From Nipponacmea schrenckii (Eukaryota > Mollusca > Gastropoda > Lottiidae): DNA of 64,000 nucleotides. Shown here piece after piece: positions 11,311 to 23,600 of this stretch. Each line of letters opens with the position of its first letter. Position 1 is the stretch's first letter. Below the pieces are notes generated by a model, which was not told the DNA's origin, made no database searches, and was given only the letters and a program-made list of their open reading frames with translations. The stretch is from contig JAUJPP010000005.1 in the NCBI GenBank assembly GCA_030562195.1, positions 12,086,826 to 12,150,825 of the forward strand, written 5' to 3'. The position numbers and the translations under genes are program-made.

Positions 11311-13830
11311 TAGAATGGTAATTAGTCCAATAATATACAACCAGTAAGACATTAAAGATCACCCCATTAATCCAATAATATACAAAACAGTAAGATATAA
11401 AAGTCCACCTCATTAGTCCAATAATATACAAACAAGTAGGATATAAAAGTCAACCCCATTAGTCCTATAATATACAAAACAGTAAGATATAAAAATCCAC
11501 CCCATTAGTCCGATAATATACAAAACAGTTAGATATAAAAGTTCACCGCATAAGTCCAATAATAAACAAAACAGTAAGATATAAAAGTTCACCGCAAAGT
11601 CCAATAATATAAAAACAGTAAGATATAAAAGTCCATCCCATTAGTCAATAATATAAAACAGAAAGATATAAAATTTCACCTATTAGTCAAATAATATACA
11701 AAACAGTAAGATATAAAAGTTCACCCTATTAGTCAAATAACATATAAAACAGTAAGATATGAAAGTCCACTTCATTAGTCCAATAACATATAAAACAGTA
11801 GGATATAAAAGTCCACACTATAAGTCCAATAATATTCAAAACAGTAAGATATAAAAGTCCACACCATTAGTCTAATAATATACAAAACAGTAAGATATGA
11901 AAGTCCACCCCATTTGTCCAATAATATACAAAACAGTAAGATATAAAAGTCCACCCCATTAGTTCAATAATATACAAAACAATAAGATATAAAAGTCCAC
12001 TCCATTAGTCTTATAATATACAAAACAATACGATATAAAAGTCCACCCCATTAGCCCAAATACTATACAAAACAGTAAATATAAAAGCCCAAACCATAAG
12101 CCCAATAATATACAAAACAGTAAGATATAAAAGTCCACCAATTAGCCCAATAATTTTCAAAACAGTAAGATATAAAAGTCCACGCCTTTTGCCCAAATTT
12201 AATATAAAAAACCGGGAAATATAAAAGTCCACATTATTTCCAATAATATAAAAAATAGTAAGATATAAAAGTCCACAATATTAGGCCAATAATATACAAA
12301 ACAGTAAGATATGAAAGTCCATGCCATTTGTCCAATAATATATAAAACAGTAGGATATAAAAGTCCACCCCATTAGTTCAATAATATATAAAACAGTAGG
12401 ATATAAAAGTCCACGCCATTTGTCCAATAATATATAAAACAGTAAGATATAAAAGTCCACGCCATTTGTCCAATAATATATAAAACAGTAAATATAAAAG
12501 TCCACCCTTTTGTCCAATAATATATAAAACAGTAGGATATAAAAGTCCACCCTATTAGTCCAATAATATATAAAACAGTAAGATATAAAAGTCCACTCCA
12601 TTAGTCTTATAATATACAAAACAGTTAGATATAAAAGTCCACTACATTAGTCTTATAATATACAAAACAATCAGATAAAAAAAGTCCACCCCATTAATCT
12701 AATAATATATAAAACAGTAAGATATAAAAGTCCACTCCAATAGTCCAATAATATACAAAACCATAAGATATAAAAAGTCCACCCATTAGTCCGATAATAT
12801 ACAAAACAGTTAGATATAAAAGTCCACTACATTAGTCTTATAATATATAAAACAGTAAGATATAAAAGTCCACTCCAATAGTCCAATAATATACAAAACA
12901 GTAAGATATAAAAGTCCACTCCATTAGTCTTATAATATACAAAACAGTTAGATATAAAAGTCCACCCATTAGTCTTATAATATACAAAACAGTTAGATAT
13001 AAAAGTCCACTCCATTAGTCTATAATTACAAAACAGTTAGATATAAAAGTCCACCCATTAGTCATAATATAAAAACAGTAGATATAAAAGTCCACCCATT
13101 AGTCTTATAATTACAAAACAGTAAGATATAAAAGTCCACTCCATTAGTCTTATAATATATAAAACAGTAAGATATAAAAGTCCACTCCATTAGTCAAATA
13201 ATATACAAAACAGTAAGATATAAAAGTCCATCCATTAGTCTTATAATATATAAAACATAAGATATAAAAGTCCACTCCATAGTCTTATAATATACAAAAC
13301 AGTAAGATATAAAAGTCCACTCCATTAGTCTTATAATATACAAAACAGTAAGATATAAAAGTCCACCCCATTAGTCTTATAATATACAAAACAGTAAGAT
13401 ATAAAAGTCCACTCCATAGTCTTATAATTTACAAAACAGTAAGATATAAAAGTCCACTCCATAGTCTTATAATACATAAAACAATAAGATATAAAAGTCC
13501 ACCCATTAGTCTAATAATATACAAAACAGTAAGATATAAAAGTCCACTCCATTAGTCTAATAATATATAAAACAATAAGATATAAAAGTCCACCCCATTA
13601 GTCTTATAATTTACAAAACAGTAAGATATAAATTGCCACTCCAATAATCCATTAATATACAAAACAGAAGGATATAAAAATCCACCCCATTAGTCCAAAT
13701 AATATACAACCAGTAAGTTATAAAAGTTCACCGCATTAATCCAATTATTATACAACCAGTAAGATATTAGAGTTCATCGCATTAGTCCAATTATATACAA
13801 AGCAGGAAGATATAAAACTACATAAACAAT
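11310..13830. repeat. M46 minisatellite array at the palindrome centre
   Basis: More than 50 tandem units of about 46 bp, core ATAATATACAAAACAGTAAG then ATATAAAAGTCCAC and CCCATTAGTC. Units vary by single-base changes and small indels. The unit is a diverged form of the 51-bp unit at 1-310 and, inverted, at 30150-30600, 36790-37200 and 54610-54920. Several minus-strand ORFs in the array (11413-13015) are artefacts of the repetition. Confidence 0.95.
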
Positions 13831-14146
13831 AAAGTTACAGAAGAATATTAAACAATATTTCTCCATATGTTACAAATTTCGTTCTATCATTGATCCGTAA
13901 ATTGGTCATTAAAATGTATCTATGATGAATTTCGTATCTTTTGTATCGTTTTATTATTAAGTTTCAAATTTGAATAGACTTACATATTTGAGATAATATA
14001 TTAATAATAAATTAATCAGCCCGCAAATGATAGCATTGTAAATGGAAGATCAGAGGAAGTGGTCGCAAATTGACTCAAACTTCTAATATTGTTTATTATT
14101 TTTATTATGTTCGTGAGGACATCATAGGAAACATATCGAAACGTTT

Positions 14147-14155
14147 TATAAAATA
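14147..14155 (+). promoter_or_regulatory. candidate TATA box of the transporter gene
   Basis: TATAAAATA lies 129-137 bases before the start codon and is conserved in the inverted copy. The position is compatible with a short 5' leader, but AT-rich DNA yields such matches by chance. Confidence 0.3.
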
Positions 14156-14283
14156 ACTTTTAATTGTTATTTCGTACAGCATTGTCCCCAAGAGATATGT
14201 ACTGTTGTTAGATTTTGAATCTGGCTTTGCGTTTTGGATTGACAAAACGACTGGAATATATTTACCACCAAAATCAGCAAGCT

Positions 14284-16919
14284 ATGAAGATTTCTACAAA
14301 ATTTAAGAAATATTCGACCATCGCGGGATCTGTTTTAATTCAATTTTCAACAGGAGTACACTTACTGCAAGGTAAAGTGGAATATTGTTATCTGGTTGAA
14401 ACGGAAAACTTTGGTAGCTTTAACGGTTAGATGGTCAGAGGAACCTTTCTCTGTTTGTTGGGTAATTTATTGAGCGATGAAAGCTGTACCCCCTGCATCC
14501 TTCTTTGGACTGACCAAAGACGTCAGTATCCCATCTCAGACGTCTTTGGTGAGACACTTCATTATGGTAAAAGGTATATTCCACGATGAAAAATTTTGTT
14601 GCAGGTAATGTTATACTGTATGTCATTTCCTATCTACATTCCTTGGGTAAATACCAGGAATCAGATATTGGTAGCGAAGTCTGGATGACCGGCATGTTTT
14701 ATTTTGGGTTCATCAGCACCGCCATGACCTCGTACTTCGAGAAGAAGTTTGGAATGCGGTTTATGTTGTTTGTGGGTGTTCTATTCATCAGGTAAGAGTT
14801 GCAATGAAATTTCCAATTTGTTTTAACTCCTTATGATTCTTGTTTGTAAACTCAATTCCACCATTCGTAAAGAGTTAGCTACCAGCCAGTAGGGTAAAAC
14901 TAACATGTTTCACGACGGTCCTGGAGAGGGCTTACATAGGCTTAGCCTGTTGTGTTCGGTCAATCACTAAAATTTATAGTACATTTAGTTCTGTATCCAA
15001 TCTGATTACAGCATTTCTGAGGATTTAGATTTTATTTCAGTTTTGTAGAATAAGGCCCGTGGCATTTAAGCTAGTCCTAAAAAACAATGACAGAATTGGA
15101 CAGAACATTTGTTTAGTTTAATTAACAATGTCCTTTTAAGTCTTTTCGTTGAGGTACTGACAGAACAATTTCAACATATTGCCATCATAATATGTAGTGA
15201 AATAAACAGTATTTCTGATCGTGTATGTATTATTTTTAATACTGTATTCAGAGTCAATAAAATAAAATCCTTGAAAATAAGCCGCTCATACCTGACTAAA
15301 TAAATCAATATTGAGATAATGACTGGACAGATATGCTTTGAAATCCCGAGTTCTAAATTCGAATCGGAAACGGAAGTCACAATCAACATGTAGAAATAAC
15401 AATTGAACAGGTCGACCTCGAAATGACAGATTCTAGTAAAACTGATCAATCATTGAATATTGGTATTTGTGGCAAAGCTTTTTCTAATGACAGCCAGCCT
15501 ATTATATAAGGTGACATTTGAATAACATTCCCTTAAAAAGCACGGGCCAAGGTCACCGTGCTAAAAATAAATAGAAAGTTCTATTAATTGTGTATTATCG
15601 CGTTCATAAAATTCTTTCCTATACCTGTCATACTTTGCCCAATATGTTTCAAAATTTGCTTTTAGCACCGGTTTTCTATCAACCTATTTCTCTGTACAGC
15701 ATTCTGTGTGGTTGATGGCCCTAACGTTTGGTTTGTTACCTGGTATAGGCGTGGCGCAATGTTTGAATGTGACTATATCTAATATGTTAAAGGTAAGAAG
15801 AGTACGGTATAATACAGAAAGGCCGGTCACGCTCACTTATCTTATACCTCTAATGTCAAGCTACGACTCTGTATCCCCGATTCAACCGAACTGATATTGC
15901 CTGTTGGATGTATCTGTTCTACTGAGTTTGTATCGCATTTTTCAAACCTGTACCCCTTTCGGAGAGTCAACATAGAGGATAAGGTCTGTTTGACATCTAG
16001 GTTTGTCAACCCTATATCACTCTTGGAGATACATAGATACTTTTATTTGTTTAGTATTTTGGTTTGCAGTATTTACAAAGCTAATATTGTTTATTATAGT
16101 GGATGCCAGGTAGAATGGGGTTTGGTGTTGGTATAATAACAAGTGGTGGTGGGATTGGTGTTCTAGTACTGAACAATGTCATCAAACATTATGTCAACCC
16201 TGAAGATTTAAGAACTAATAAAACCCTCAACTCAGTCAAGTTAGTAGACTTTCGTCGTCTGTCTATTTTTGTTACTAGTATCTATATATTTCTTTAACAT
16301 ATATGACAGAGTCTAAGGGAAAGATGGGATCTAAAAGCTTAAATGTCGACGGTGAGATATGAACTATAGATTACATTATTACAATTCCCATATCGAAGAT
16401 GGTTGGTTAAACGGTCCCTTTAAGCTCCTTCTGCCACAACCTTGCGATGGAGTAATCGTGCTCAACATATCTGTTGAGACAGTTAATATTGTTATGATGA
16501 TAATTTCAAATTGTCTTCCGTTCTTACAGTGTATTCACAGATGAAGGAATTATAGCCAGAACACCGTATTTATTTCTTCTCCTGGGTTGTATTACTGTAT
16601 TGGTTCAAATCGTTAGCATCTTTTTCATCTACACGGTCTCTGAAACTGATGAGGAGGAGCAATTTATTTTGGAAAAACGAGATGATGGGTTGGACAAGAA
16701 AACAGACAGGTAATGTCCTCATCTGAGTGAATTACATCACCCTACTCTGCAATCTGGTAGTTCTTACAGGTAATGTATCCCGTATTGCAGGGAATCCGCT
16801 TCAACTTTAATAAAACTCCTATCCGTTTCTAAAAGTGTAAGGAGGATTATGGGCTGAATGTGAGACAGGACCATGTCCTTGTGTATTGGGCCTAAGTCTT
16901 ACCCATGTAAAATAAAGAG

Positions 16920-16950
<31 letters not shown>

Positions 16951-16952
16951 GT

Positions 16953-16984
<32 letters not shown>

Positions 16985-19861
16985 ATTATTATTATTGTTA
17001 TTGTTATTTCTATATGTACTTATAGATGTAGTTCAGACATCATTTAAACAATACATTGCACATATTGTTTTACTATTCCAAAATTTTTGTTTTCTAATTA
17101 ATAACACAATAACACATTATTCTATGATAAAAGCACAAAAAGTTTCTGCATAGACTTGATATTACGCTTAAGACATTCTACTTACAAACGTTACATATGG
17201 CAATTCGGTCATACTCCACCCCTCTCTCCCTAAATATATATATAGCATAATTATATACGTGTATATATTGTCAAAGCATAATGATTTCATATATATAGAC
17301 ATACTGATATACAGTATATATAAAAGCATAAATAAATTTTTATATATACATAGTGATATACGATTATATAAGCTTAGACTGTATAAATGTAACTAATAGG
17401 CCAAAAGAACAAAAATAAATTGTCCATTTAAACAATAATTGCATATGTTTACTATTCCAAAAGTTTTGTTATAATTTACAATACAATTATTCATGTAAAC
17501 ACAAAAATTTGCATAATGATTCGCTTAAGACTTCACTTACAAATTAATATGAGCAAGTTCGGTCATATCCATTCTATCCCTAAATAATATTTTACTAATT
17601 ATATCGTAACATTGCATAGCATAATGATATACATATATATACATAATGGGACCGCTTATGATCGGCTACTTATAAAAGTTACATATATAAAATATGAATA
17701 CATATATATAGCATAATGATATACATATATATAGCATAATGATATACATATATATAGCATAATGATATACATATATATAGCATAATGATATACATTTATA
17801 TATTCATAGCATAGTGATATACATGTATATATATTGTATAATGATATGTAATATCTTCATCAAGGGTACAGATATGATAATAATGATGTCCTTAATTTCA
17901 GAAATCCTATGGATTCGTATGCCGCTTCAAACCTGAATTTATTTCAAGTTTTTCGACAACCCTCTGCATACCTTCTGATGATAGCGTCCTCGTTTCATCT
18001 GGGAGCCGCGCTTGTGATGTCGGCCACTTATAAGGTACATCTATACGATTAGTACATCTATACGTTTAGTCCATGTACAAGTATTACGATATCAAACAAG
18101 CAACATTGTAGAGTTTTATGTATACGTTGTGCTTCGTGCTCATTTAATCAACAAACTACTCTGATCCTTTTTGGGAAAAAGGAGAGTCAACGTCTTGCTC
18201 CCAAGGTTCTTATCGGGCTTATAACTCTTTCCTTTCATCTTTTCTAAGGAATTTGTAAGATATTTCTCTGCTATTATAGTCGTTTGGAGAACAATTTATA
18301 AAAGAAGACTTCGTATTAACTAATATCGGTGGAGCAGTGGGGTTTATTGCTCAAATCTTCAAACCAGTATTTGGGATATTAGCAGATAAAATATCACATA
18401 AGGTAGTATACATGTTACCTTTCTGTAATACCCATCTTCATTGAATTTGTCAAATCTTTTTTTACCAGTTAACTGTACGCGTACAGGCAAAATAAATAAT
18501 GTTATAACAGATAAAACATAGATCTATTTCTCAATATAAATCAAGTAAATAAGAAAATATAGTTCTAAAATAATAATAAATGATTGAAATGACCTTCATT
18601 CCTAGGTCAGCGGCCCTGGCCATTTTCAACTGTTCGGGGATCTCTTAGGTACACATTCACATGGGACCCTTATTTTATTGTCACTATCGAATAATGTAAC
18701 GGTTTTCTTTTATATCGGACCTCCAGCTTTCAGTAGACGAGTATATCTGATCTTCTCCACAGGATAAAAACGATCAAAACGTGATTAAGGTGTCTTTTGA
18801 ACCCTTTTTAGATATGTTTAATTTTGATGTGTGCAACGTTGGTCGTGCTACTCCAGACCTTTTACTATACGCGGTATATGGGTGTGGCGGGGTTTTCCCT
18901 GTGGCTGTTATTGCTGATGGTAGATCTAGGAGGAGGCTTACCAGTATATAGAAGTATTATACCGAGATGTTATGGCGTTGAAAACCAGGCCAGCAATCAA
19001 ACTATACTTTCCCTGGGTTATGTAAGTGTATCGCAATAGTGTAATAATAGTTTGCAGAGGGTCTGTCTTGTTTTGTATGTGTCGTTAGAATGTTAGAAGT
19101 GTAGCTGGATCTCTTAATTGGTGGACAAGTAACTTCCCAATCCATTGACCAGTATACACTTAATCCACACAAACTGTAATTGCTTCAAAAGCTGCAAATC
19201 AGCGTTGGACAGATTTTCAAAAATGTCTCCATCATTTGGTGTTATTGTCTGTTGACACTGGAATTTCAGCATCAAGGTTCCTTTTTCAGGACTGACTCCC
19301 CGATCCAAATCCAGCTTACAGTTCTTCCATATTATTGGTCCAAGTCCTCCTAATCCTGTTCTTGATTCTATATTTCAGTGTGTTGTGGCAGTGGGTACCA
19401 GTCTCACTACGCCGTTAATACTTTCCAAACTAGGGTGGCACTACCTCTTTCTTGTCGTAGGCGTCTTACCTTTACTTAGTAAGTCTTACCCTTTATAAAA
19501 CACCTAATGGTACCTCTCTCTGGTTGAGTCTTCTACTATACATATTTTACAGTTCATTTCGCCTTGTTTTGGATGAGATTGTGAATAATGAAGTTGTCTT
19601 GCTTGTACGGGTGTTGATTAATAAGTCGATTTAGTGTATATAGCATTTTGATTTTTACGTATTTTCAAAAAATAAATATTAAAATGTGGAGTTTTACTTC
19701 CTGTTTTCTAATTTGGATATTTCAATCAGGTTGGATACTTGAGGTTTAAGTGATACAATCCAACTCCATTTCCGCTCATTCCATTCGAGATTTTCTCTCT
19801 TTCAGGTATATTAGCACTGCTAGGCTTTAACGTTCGACTGAAGGATGGTTCCAGAGTATAA
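14284..19861 (+). CDS. MFS transporter, oxalate:formate antiporter / monocarboxylate-like
   Basis: Ten exons close into one 447-codon frame: 14284-14371, 14605-14791, 15666-15792, 16100-16239, 16530-16709, 17902-18034, 18280-18402, 18812-19021, 19379-19478, 19806-19861; all introns are GT-AG. The start at 14284 (MKISTKFKKYSTIAG) is the usual short cytosolic leader before the first membrane helix of the OFA/MCT branch of the major facilitator superfamily. Family-like segments follow in order: GNVILYVISYLHSLG after helix 1, the helix 2-3 loop with EKKFGMR, a Gly-rich GLLPGIG in helix 4, WMPGRMGFGVGIITSGGGIG (compare W-P-R-G-A-G in OFA proteins), a central cytosolic loop rich in Asp/Glu/Lys, and a C-terminal half with GILADKISHK, YTRYMGVAGFSLWL and VAVGTSLTTPLILSKLGWHY. 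About 12 membrane helices are expected. It would move a small organic anion across a membrane; the substrate cannot be told from sequence. It carries no long C-terminal tail. Confidence 0.88.
15955..16090. repeat. M60 minisatellite relic in transporter intron 3
   Basis: Two degraded units with GGAGAGTCAACATAGAGGAT and TTTGTCAACCC, similar to the M60 arrays at 5045-5460 and 27290-27880. Confidence 0.6.
16845..16998 (-). mobile_element. ATT-tailed retroposon-like element
   Basis: The unit GGGCTGAATGTGAGACAGGA...CCATGTCCTTGTGTATTGGG...ACCCATGTAAAATAAAGAG is followed directly by an (ATT)n run of about 75 bases (16920-16998). It is the reverse complement of the tandem unit at 4632-5035. It lies in intron 5 of the transporter. 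A trinucleotide tail suggests a short retroposed element; strand is assigned relative to the 4632-5035 array. Confidence 0.65.
17220..17860. repeat. AT-rich microsatellite/minisatellite in transporter intron 5
   Basis: Repeats of the 22-bp unit ATATACATATATATAGCATA plus ATG, grading into TATATA runs. Confidence 0.85.
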
Positions 19862-19898
19862 CTACTATTCATTATGCACCATATAACACAGTTTATAT

Positions 19899-19904
19899 AA
19901 TAAA
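19899..19904 (+). promoter_or_regulatory. poly(A) signal of the transporter gene
   Basis: AATAAA occurs 38 bases after the stop codon. The same flank is conserved beyond the left arm of the palindrome. Confidence 0.5.
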
Positions 19905-19929
19905 AAATACCATCGGTATACGGGGGTCA

Positions 19930-20400
19930 CAGAGTTATATCATTTCTCCCACCAAGCGCTTATCTCTTAAGGAAAGTGTCACAAATACAAAGCTTTTGAC
20001 GACAGTAGCGTAGGGTGGGATAAAATGAATGAAGAACGAATGAATGAATGAATAAACAGATCAATCATTGGATTATGGGATTTACAAGGTTGTGTCTGGA
20101 TTCAATCATTTGAAATTTACGCGCATGTTTTTTTTTATCATGAGTTACGCGAGGACAGTAATAGAATGGGACTACATGTAGTTATAGATCAGAAGCTCTT
20201 AAAAGGGAAAAAGATGACTACAACATAGCTCTTCATATTCGAGTCTTAAATGTACATGTTTTATTGCCCCATGCATTAACCTACATCCTGTAAGATATTA
20301 GTTATTACACTATACCAAATACATGGCGGTGTTATCTTTTAATTAATCTGATAATTAGCCCTGCTAATTAATTACTTGCCGTTTATCCTTGTCATAATTC
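19930..20400. other. intergenic region before DSL-A
   Basis: Unique-looking AT-rich sequence with a short GAATGAATGAAT run near 20035. No gene or repeat family was recognised. Confidence 0.45.
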
Positions 20401-20403
20401 TTT

Positions 20404-20413
20404 TATATAAAAT
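20404..20413 (+). promoter_or_regulatory. candidate TATA box of DSL-A
   Basis: TATATAAAAT stands about 280 bases before the DSL-A start codon. It would imply a 5' leader of about 250 bases. It is one AT-rich match without other core elements that I can see. Confidence 0.3.
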
Positions 20414-20691
20414 TAAACTTCAATATCGCTTCAGGCGCCATCTTGTACCTCTGCTTTAGCTACGTTATGATTGGTTAAACGTTGTGACTAGTGAGTGTTG
20501 ATTGGACGTTATCGTGTAATCACGTGACGTAAACAACTTCCGATTCAAGAATGAGTAACGTTCTCTAATGATTAATTAGTTATGATGTCGTTAGCCTCGG
20601 GAAAATTATTTGGGAAGTGATTTGGTTTTGGGTTAACATATCAAGTTCTTGCATACATTGATCCGATATCATCCCCTAGAGAACGGAGGAC

Positions 20692-23600
20692 ATGGATACA
20701 CGGTTATGGGTCAGGGTAATTCTTTTGATAACACTAACAATTATTCTACAGGTAAGGCCATTTTCGTTGTTTTAAATATTGTCCCTAACTGAAATAAGAG
20801 GATGTTTTCAAGTTTGTTTGAGAAAACACATCATTGTTCAATAGAATCCAGTATGGACCTATTTCTAGACCAATGTCGGTCATTCCATTAGGGATGCACT
20901 CAAGAAAGAGTTACAAAAATAATACAAATTCATCTCGGAGTTAACCAACTAATGTTGTAAAATGACATCAGATGGAGCGCATCACATTCCATAGAAAAGT
21001 CTGTCGACTTGATGAACTCACCAATTCCTGAATAGCCAACAGAAAGAAGGGAAATTTAAGGCAATATCCAAAAATCTATTACACGCACTTGAATATCAAC
21101 CCAATCCACTCCTCTAACCTATACCCGTAATATTCCTACTTTCGATTTCCCTTTTCAGAATGTAAATTCATCAGGCGTCATGGAGATCAGATTTCATCGA
21201 TTTCAGTTCCGGTATATCGATAGTCGAAATCAATCACTGGTCGATTCTCCAGCTCTAAACGGTACAAATGATTCACCCTGGTTTTCTGAGGTCCCGTGTC
21301 CCGGCCCACCTTCATACAGATTTATACTCTGTCTTGATAGCTTGGAACAGTAAGTATAACTGTCATCTCAATCTGATTTTTCTGCAGATGCTTTAGCAAT
21401 TCAAATGAAATCATAACATACCTAGAAATGAAGAGATGTGGTAATTTGGTCTCTATGATTTTTAACTTCAATGTATTCTTAGGGTCATCAGGTACCTAAA
21501 CACGGCGGTTGGTATTTTAGTCTGTGTGGCCAATTTCACACGTTACCGAAAGTGAGTTACTTCCAACAGTAATTGTACAAAATGACCATCTCTTCCTTGA
21601 CCAAATCTCCAATCCAGAATCACACATAACAGTTACAGTAACTGTCCATGATTGTAAGAAATATTGCCAAAGGTTTTAGCAAGTGACAATCATTCTCATC
21701 TGTTCTAGTTCCAACACCAGTGACGAATGTAGTCTTGGAAGAGTTGACACAGGTCTGGTTCCAGTAGACGAAGGTTCACCTGTCTCAGCTGGTATGGACA
21801 CCATCTTCTTCGGATCAGCTTTTCAAACTCCACCGCATGTGGTTCCGAACCCGATGCCGTTCAACTTTCCAGAATGGCCGGTGAGTACGATACATACGTT
21901 CATTAAAAGTAATGCACCCAAGACTTTCAAGATATTTGGTCTTCGACAACTGATCTAGTTCATCCTGTGTCCCTCATGAAGTTTCCCAATTGGAGATCTA
22001 CATACTAGTGACCCATTTCAGCATGTGTTCCAACTGACAAGGAGTGATCTCCAGACAACTGATCTACTTCAGCCTATGTCCCTAATGAAGTTTAAGCTTG
22101 AAATATAGTACTTTTTTGTGACTTGAGACAAGTTCAGATGGCATGTGTAAAAGAGTGTGCTTAAGGGCATATATGACAGCATGCCTAATATGTTGCATAT
22201 GTATAACATATATCTGTTAATATGTTTCAGGGCGGTATAAGAATTAAGGTTTATATATCCTGTTGTCCGTCCATACCACGGCTACAAGATCAATGCCAGG
22301 AGGAGGTTATGGTTAACTATACCAATGAACCTGGGAAGGATAGATGGTCTATATTACCTGAAGATGTCACCATACATCAACGTAATAGGTAAGCCTTTAC
22401 ATTGCTTCTCAAACCCATGGTTATAGTTTGCCACCTTGATCCAAACAAATTTGCTGCCTGTGGATAAGGTATTCAACAGTTCCAATCTGTATTTGCGCCA
22501 TTCCGATTTTCAAACAAAATGTGACGTTCGCCAACGCCAATACCAAAACGAAACTGTTTGTAGTTACAGGAATAAAAATACGCCGGGAATAAGGACAATG
22601 CAAGTTGAAGCTTTAAGAATACCTCTTTAGAAAGCTCTAGGTGATCATGTATTCTGACCACATTTTGATGGTTTTTTTCTAGATTGTGGTTGCAGGTGAA
22701 TCTATTCTGCGATGCCAGTTACTATGGCCACAACTGTTCAACACATTGTCAGATTGATGATCCAACTGAACACTTTATGTGTAATCATTTAACTGGAGAG
22801 AAAGAATGTACACATGGTAAATATAATAGTTATATTCCCCTTACTTATACAGCAGAAATGGAAGGAATGGTCTTGACGTAATTACTGAATGTAGTCACTT
22901 CCGTCGATTTCAACAATTCTTTTGTAATTAATTGTGAAACCAACAATCTTAAACTGGGATCAACCTGTATAGTCTATACAATTCAATTCAGGGATACAAA
23001 TGGGAAGGTCAATCTCTAATACAGAGTTGTCGTCCCTTGCAGTCCATTCAGTCTCACAAGTAGCATAATATGTGATCGTGTAAAACCAATTGTCGACAAG
23101 ACTAGATTGATTTGATTTAGATGATGTAAAAATTGGTCATGGATCTGTCAACAGGATTAGCGAACTTGGATCATGATAGTGTAAAATTGTCTATGGATTA
23201 TTTTCAGGGTGGCAAGGAGTGGATTGTAAGGAAGATATTGACGAATGTGGGCAGGGAGTCTGTCAAAACGAAGCCGAGTGTAAAAATCTACCTGGTGAAT
23301 ACGAGTGTATATGTCAACCCGGTTTTACAGGCAAGTACCTAGTTACAGGGAGACAACCCATATATTCTTACCAATACTGACTCGCTGGATACAAAAACCA
23401 TCCTAGTTCTGTACCAAAGTCTTATCTCTTTGGGGGCTGGAATGCCCAAGGAAATGGGGATGGGAGTTGGGTGAGCTCAAAATTTTACATCAATGATTGC
23501 TGTGTGGTCAACGTAAAGAAACGGAATATCTACTTTAAATCCAGTCTTGAGTACAATTGACCATCTCCAAATAGTTGTCAGACGTAAAACTCCGTTCATC

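Larger units (their letters stand above)
8260..19930. repeat. large imperfect palindrome (inverted segmental duplication)
   Basis: The left arm, about 8260-10840, is the reverse complement of parts of the right arm, about 13990-19930. The match includes introns and flanking DNA: GAGATAATATATTAATAATA at the inner edge of the right arm is mirrored at about 10810-10835, and the 3' flank CATCGGTATACGGGGG at 19910 is mirrored at about 8250-8265. The left arm lacks about 3.5 kb (right-arm 15100-18590). The spacer holds a third partial copy and a 2.5 kb minisatellite array. Confidence 0.85.

Noticed and set aside
11413..13015. Series of minus-strand ORFs with repeated hydrophobic [12 protein letters not shown] segments
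   Set aside because: They lie in the M46 array and shift frame with every indel; membrane-like look is a result of AT-rich composition.
18812..19021. Alternative frame through transporter exon 8 reading FDVCNVGRATPDLLLYAVYG
   Set aside because: It is open in this exon and its copies, but only the frame beginning ICLILMCATLVV joins in phase to exons 7 and 9 and reads as transporter helices.
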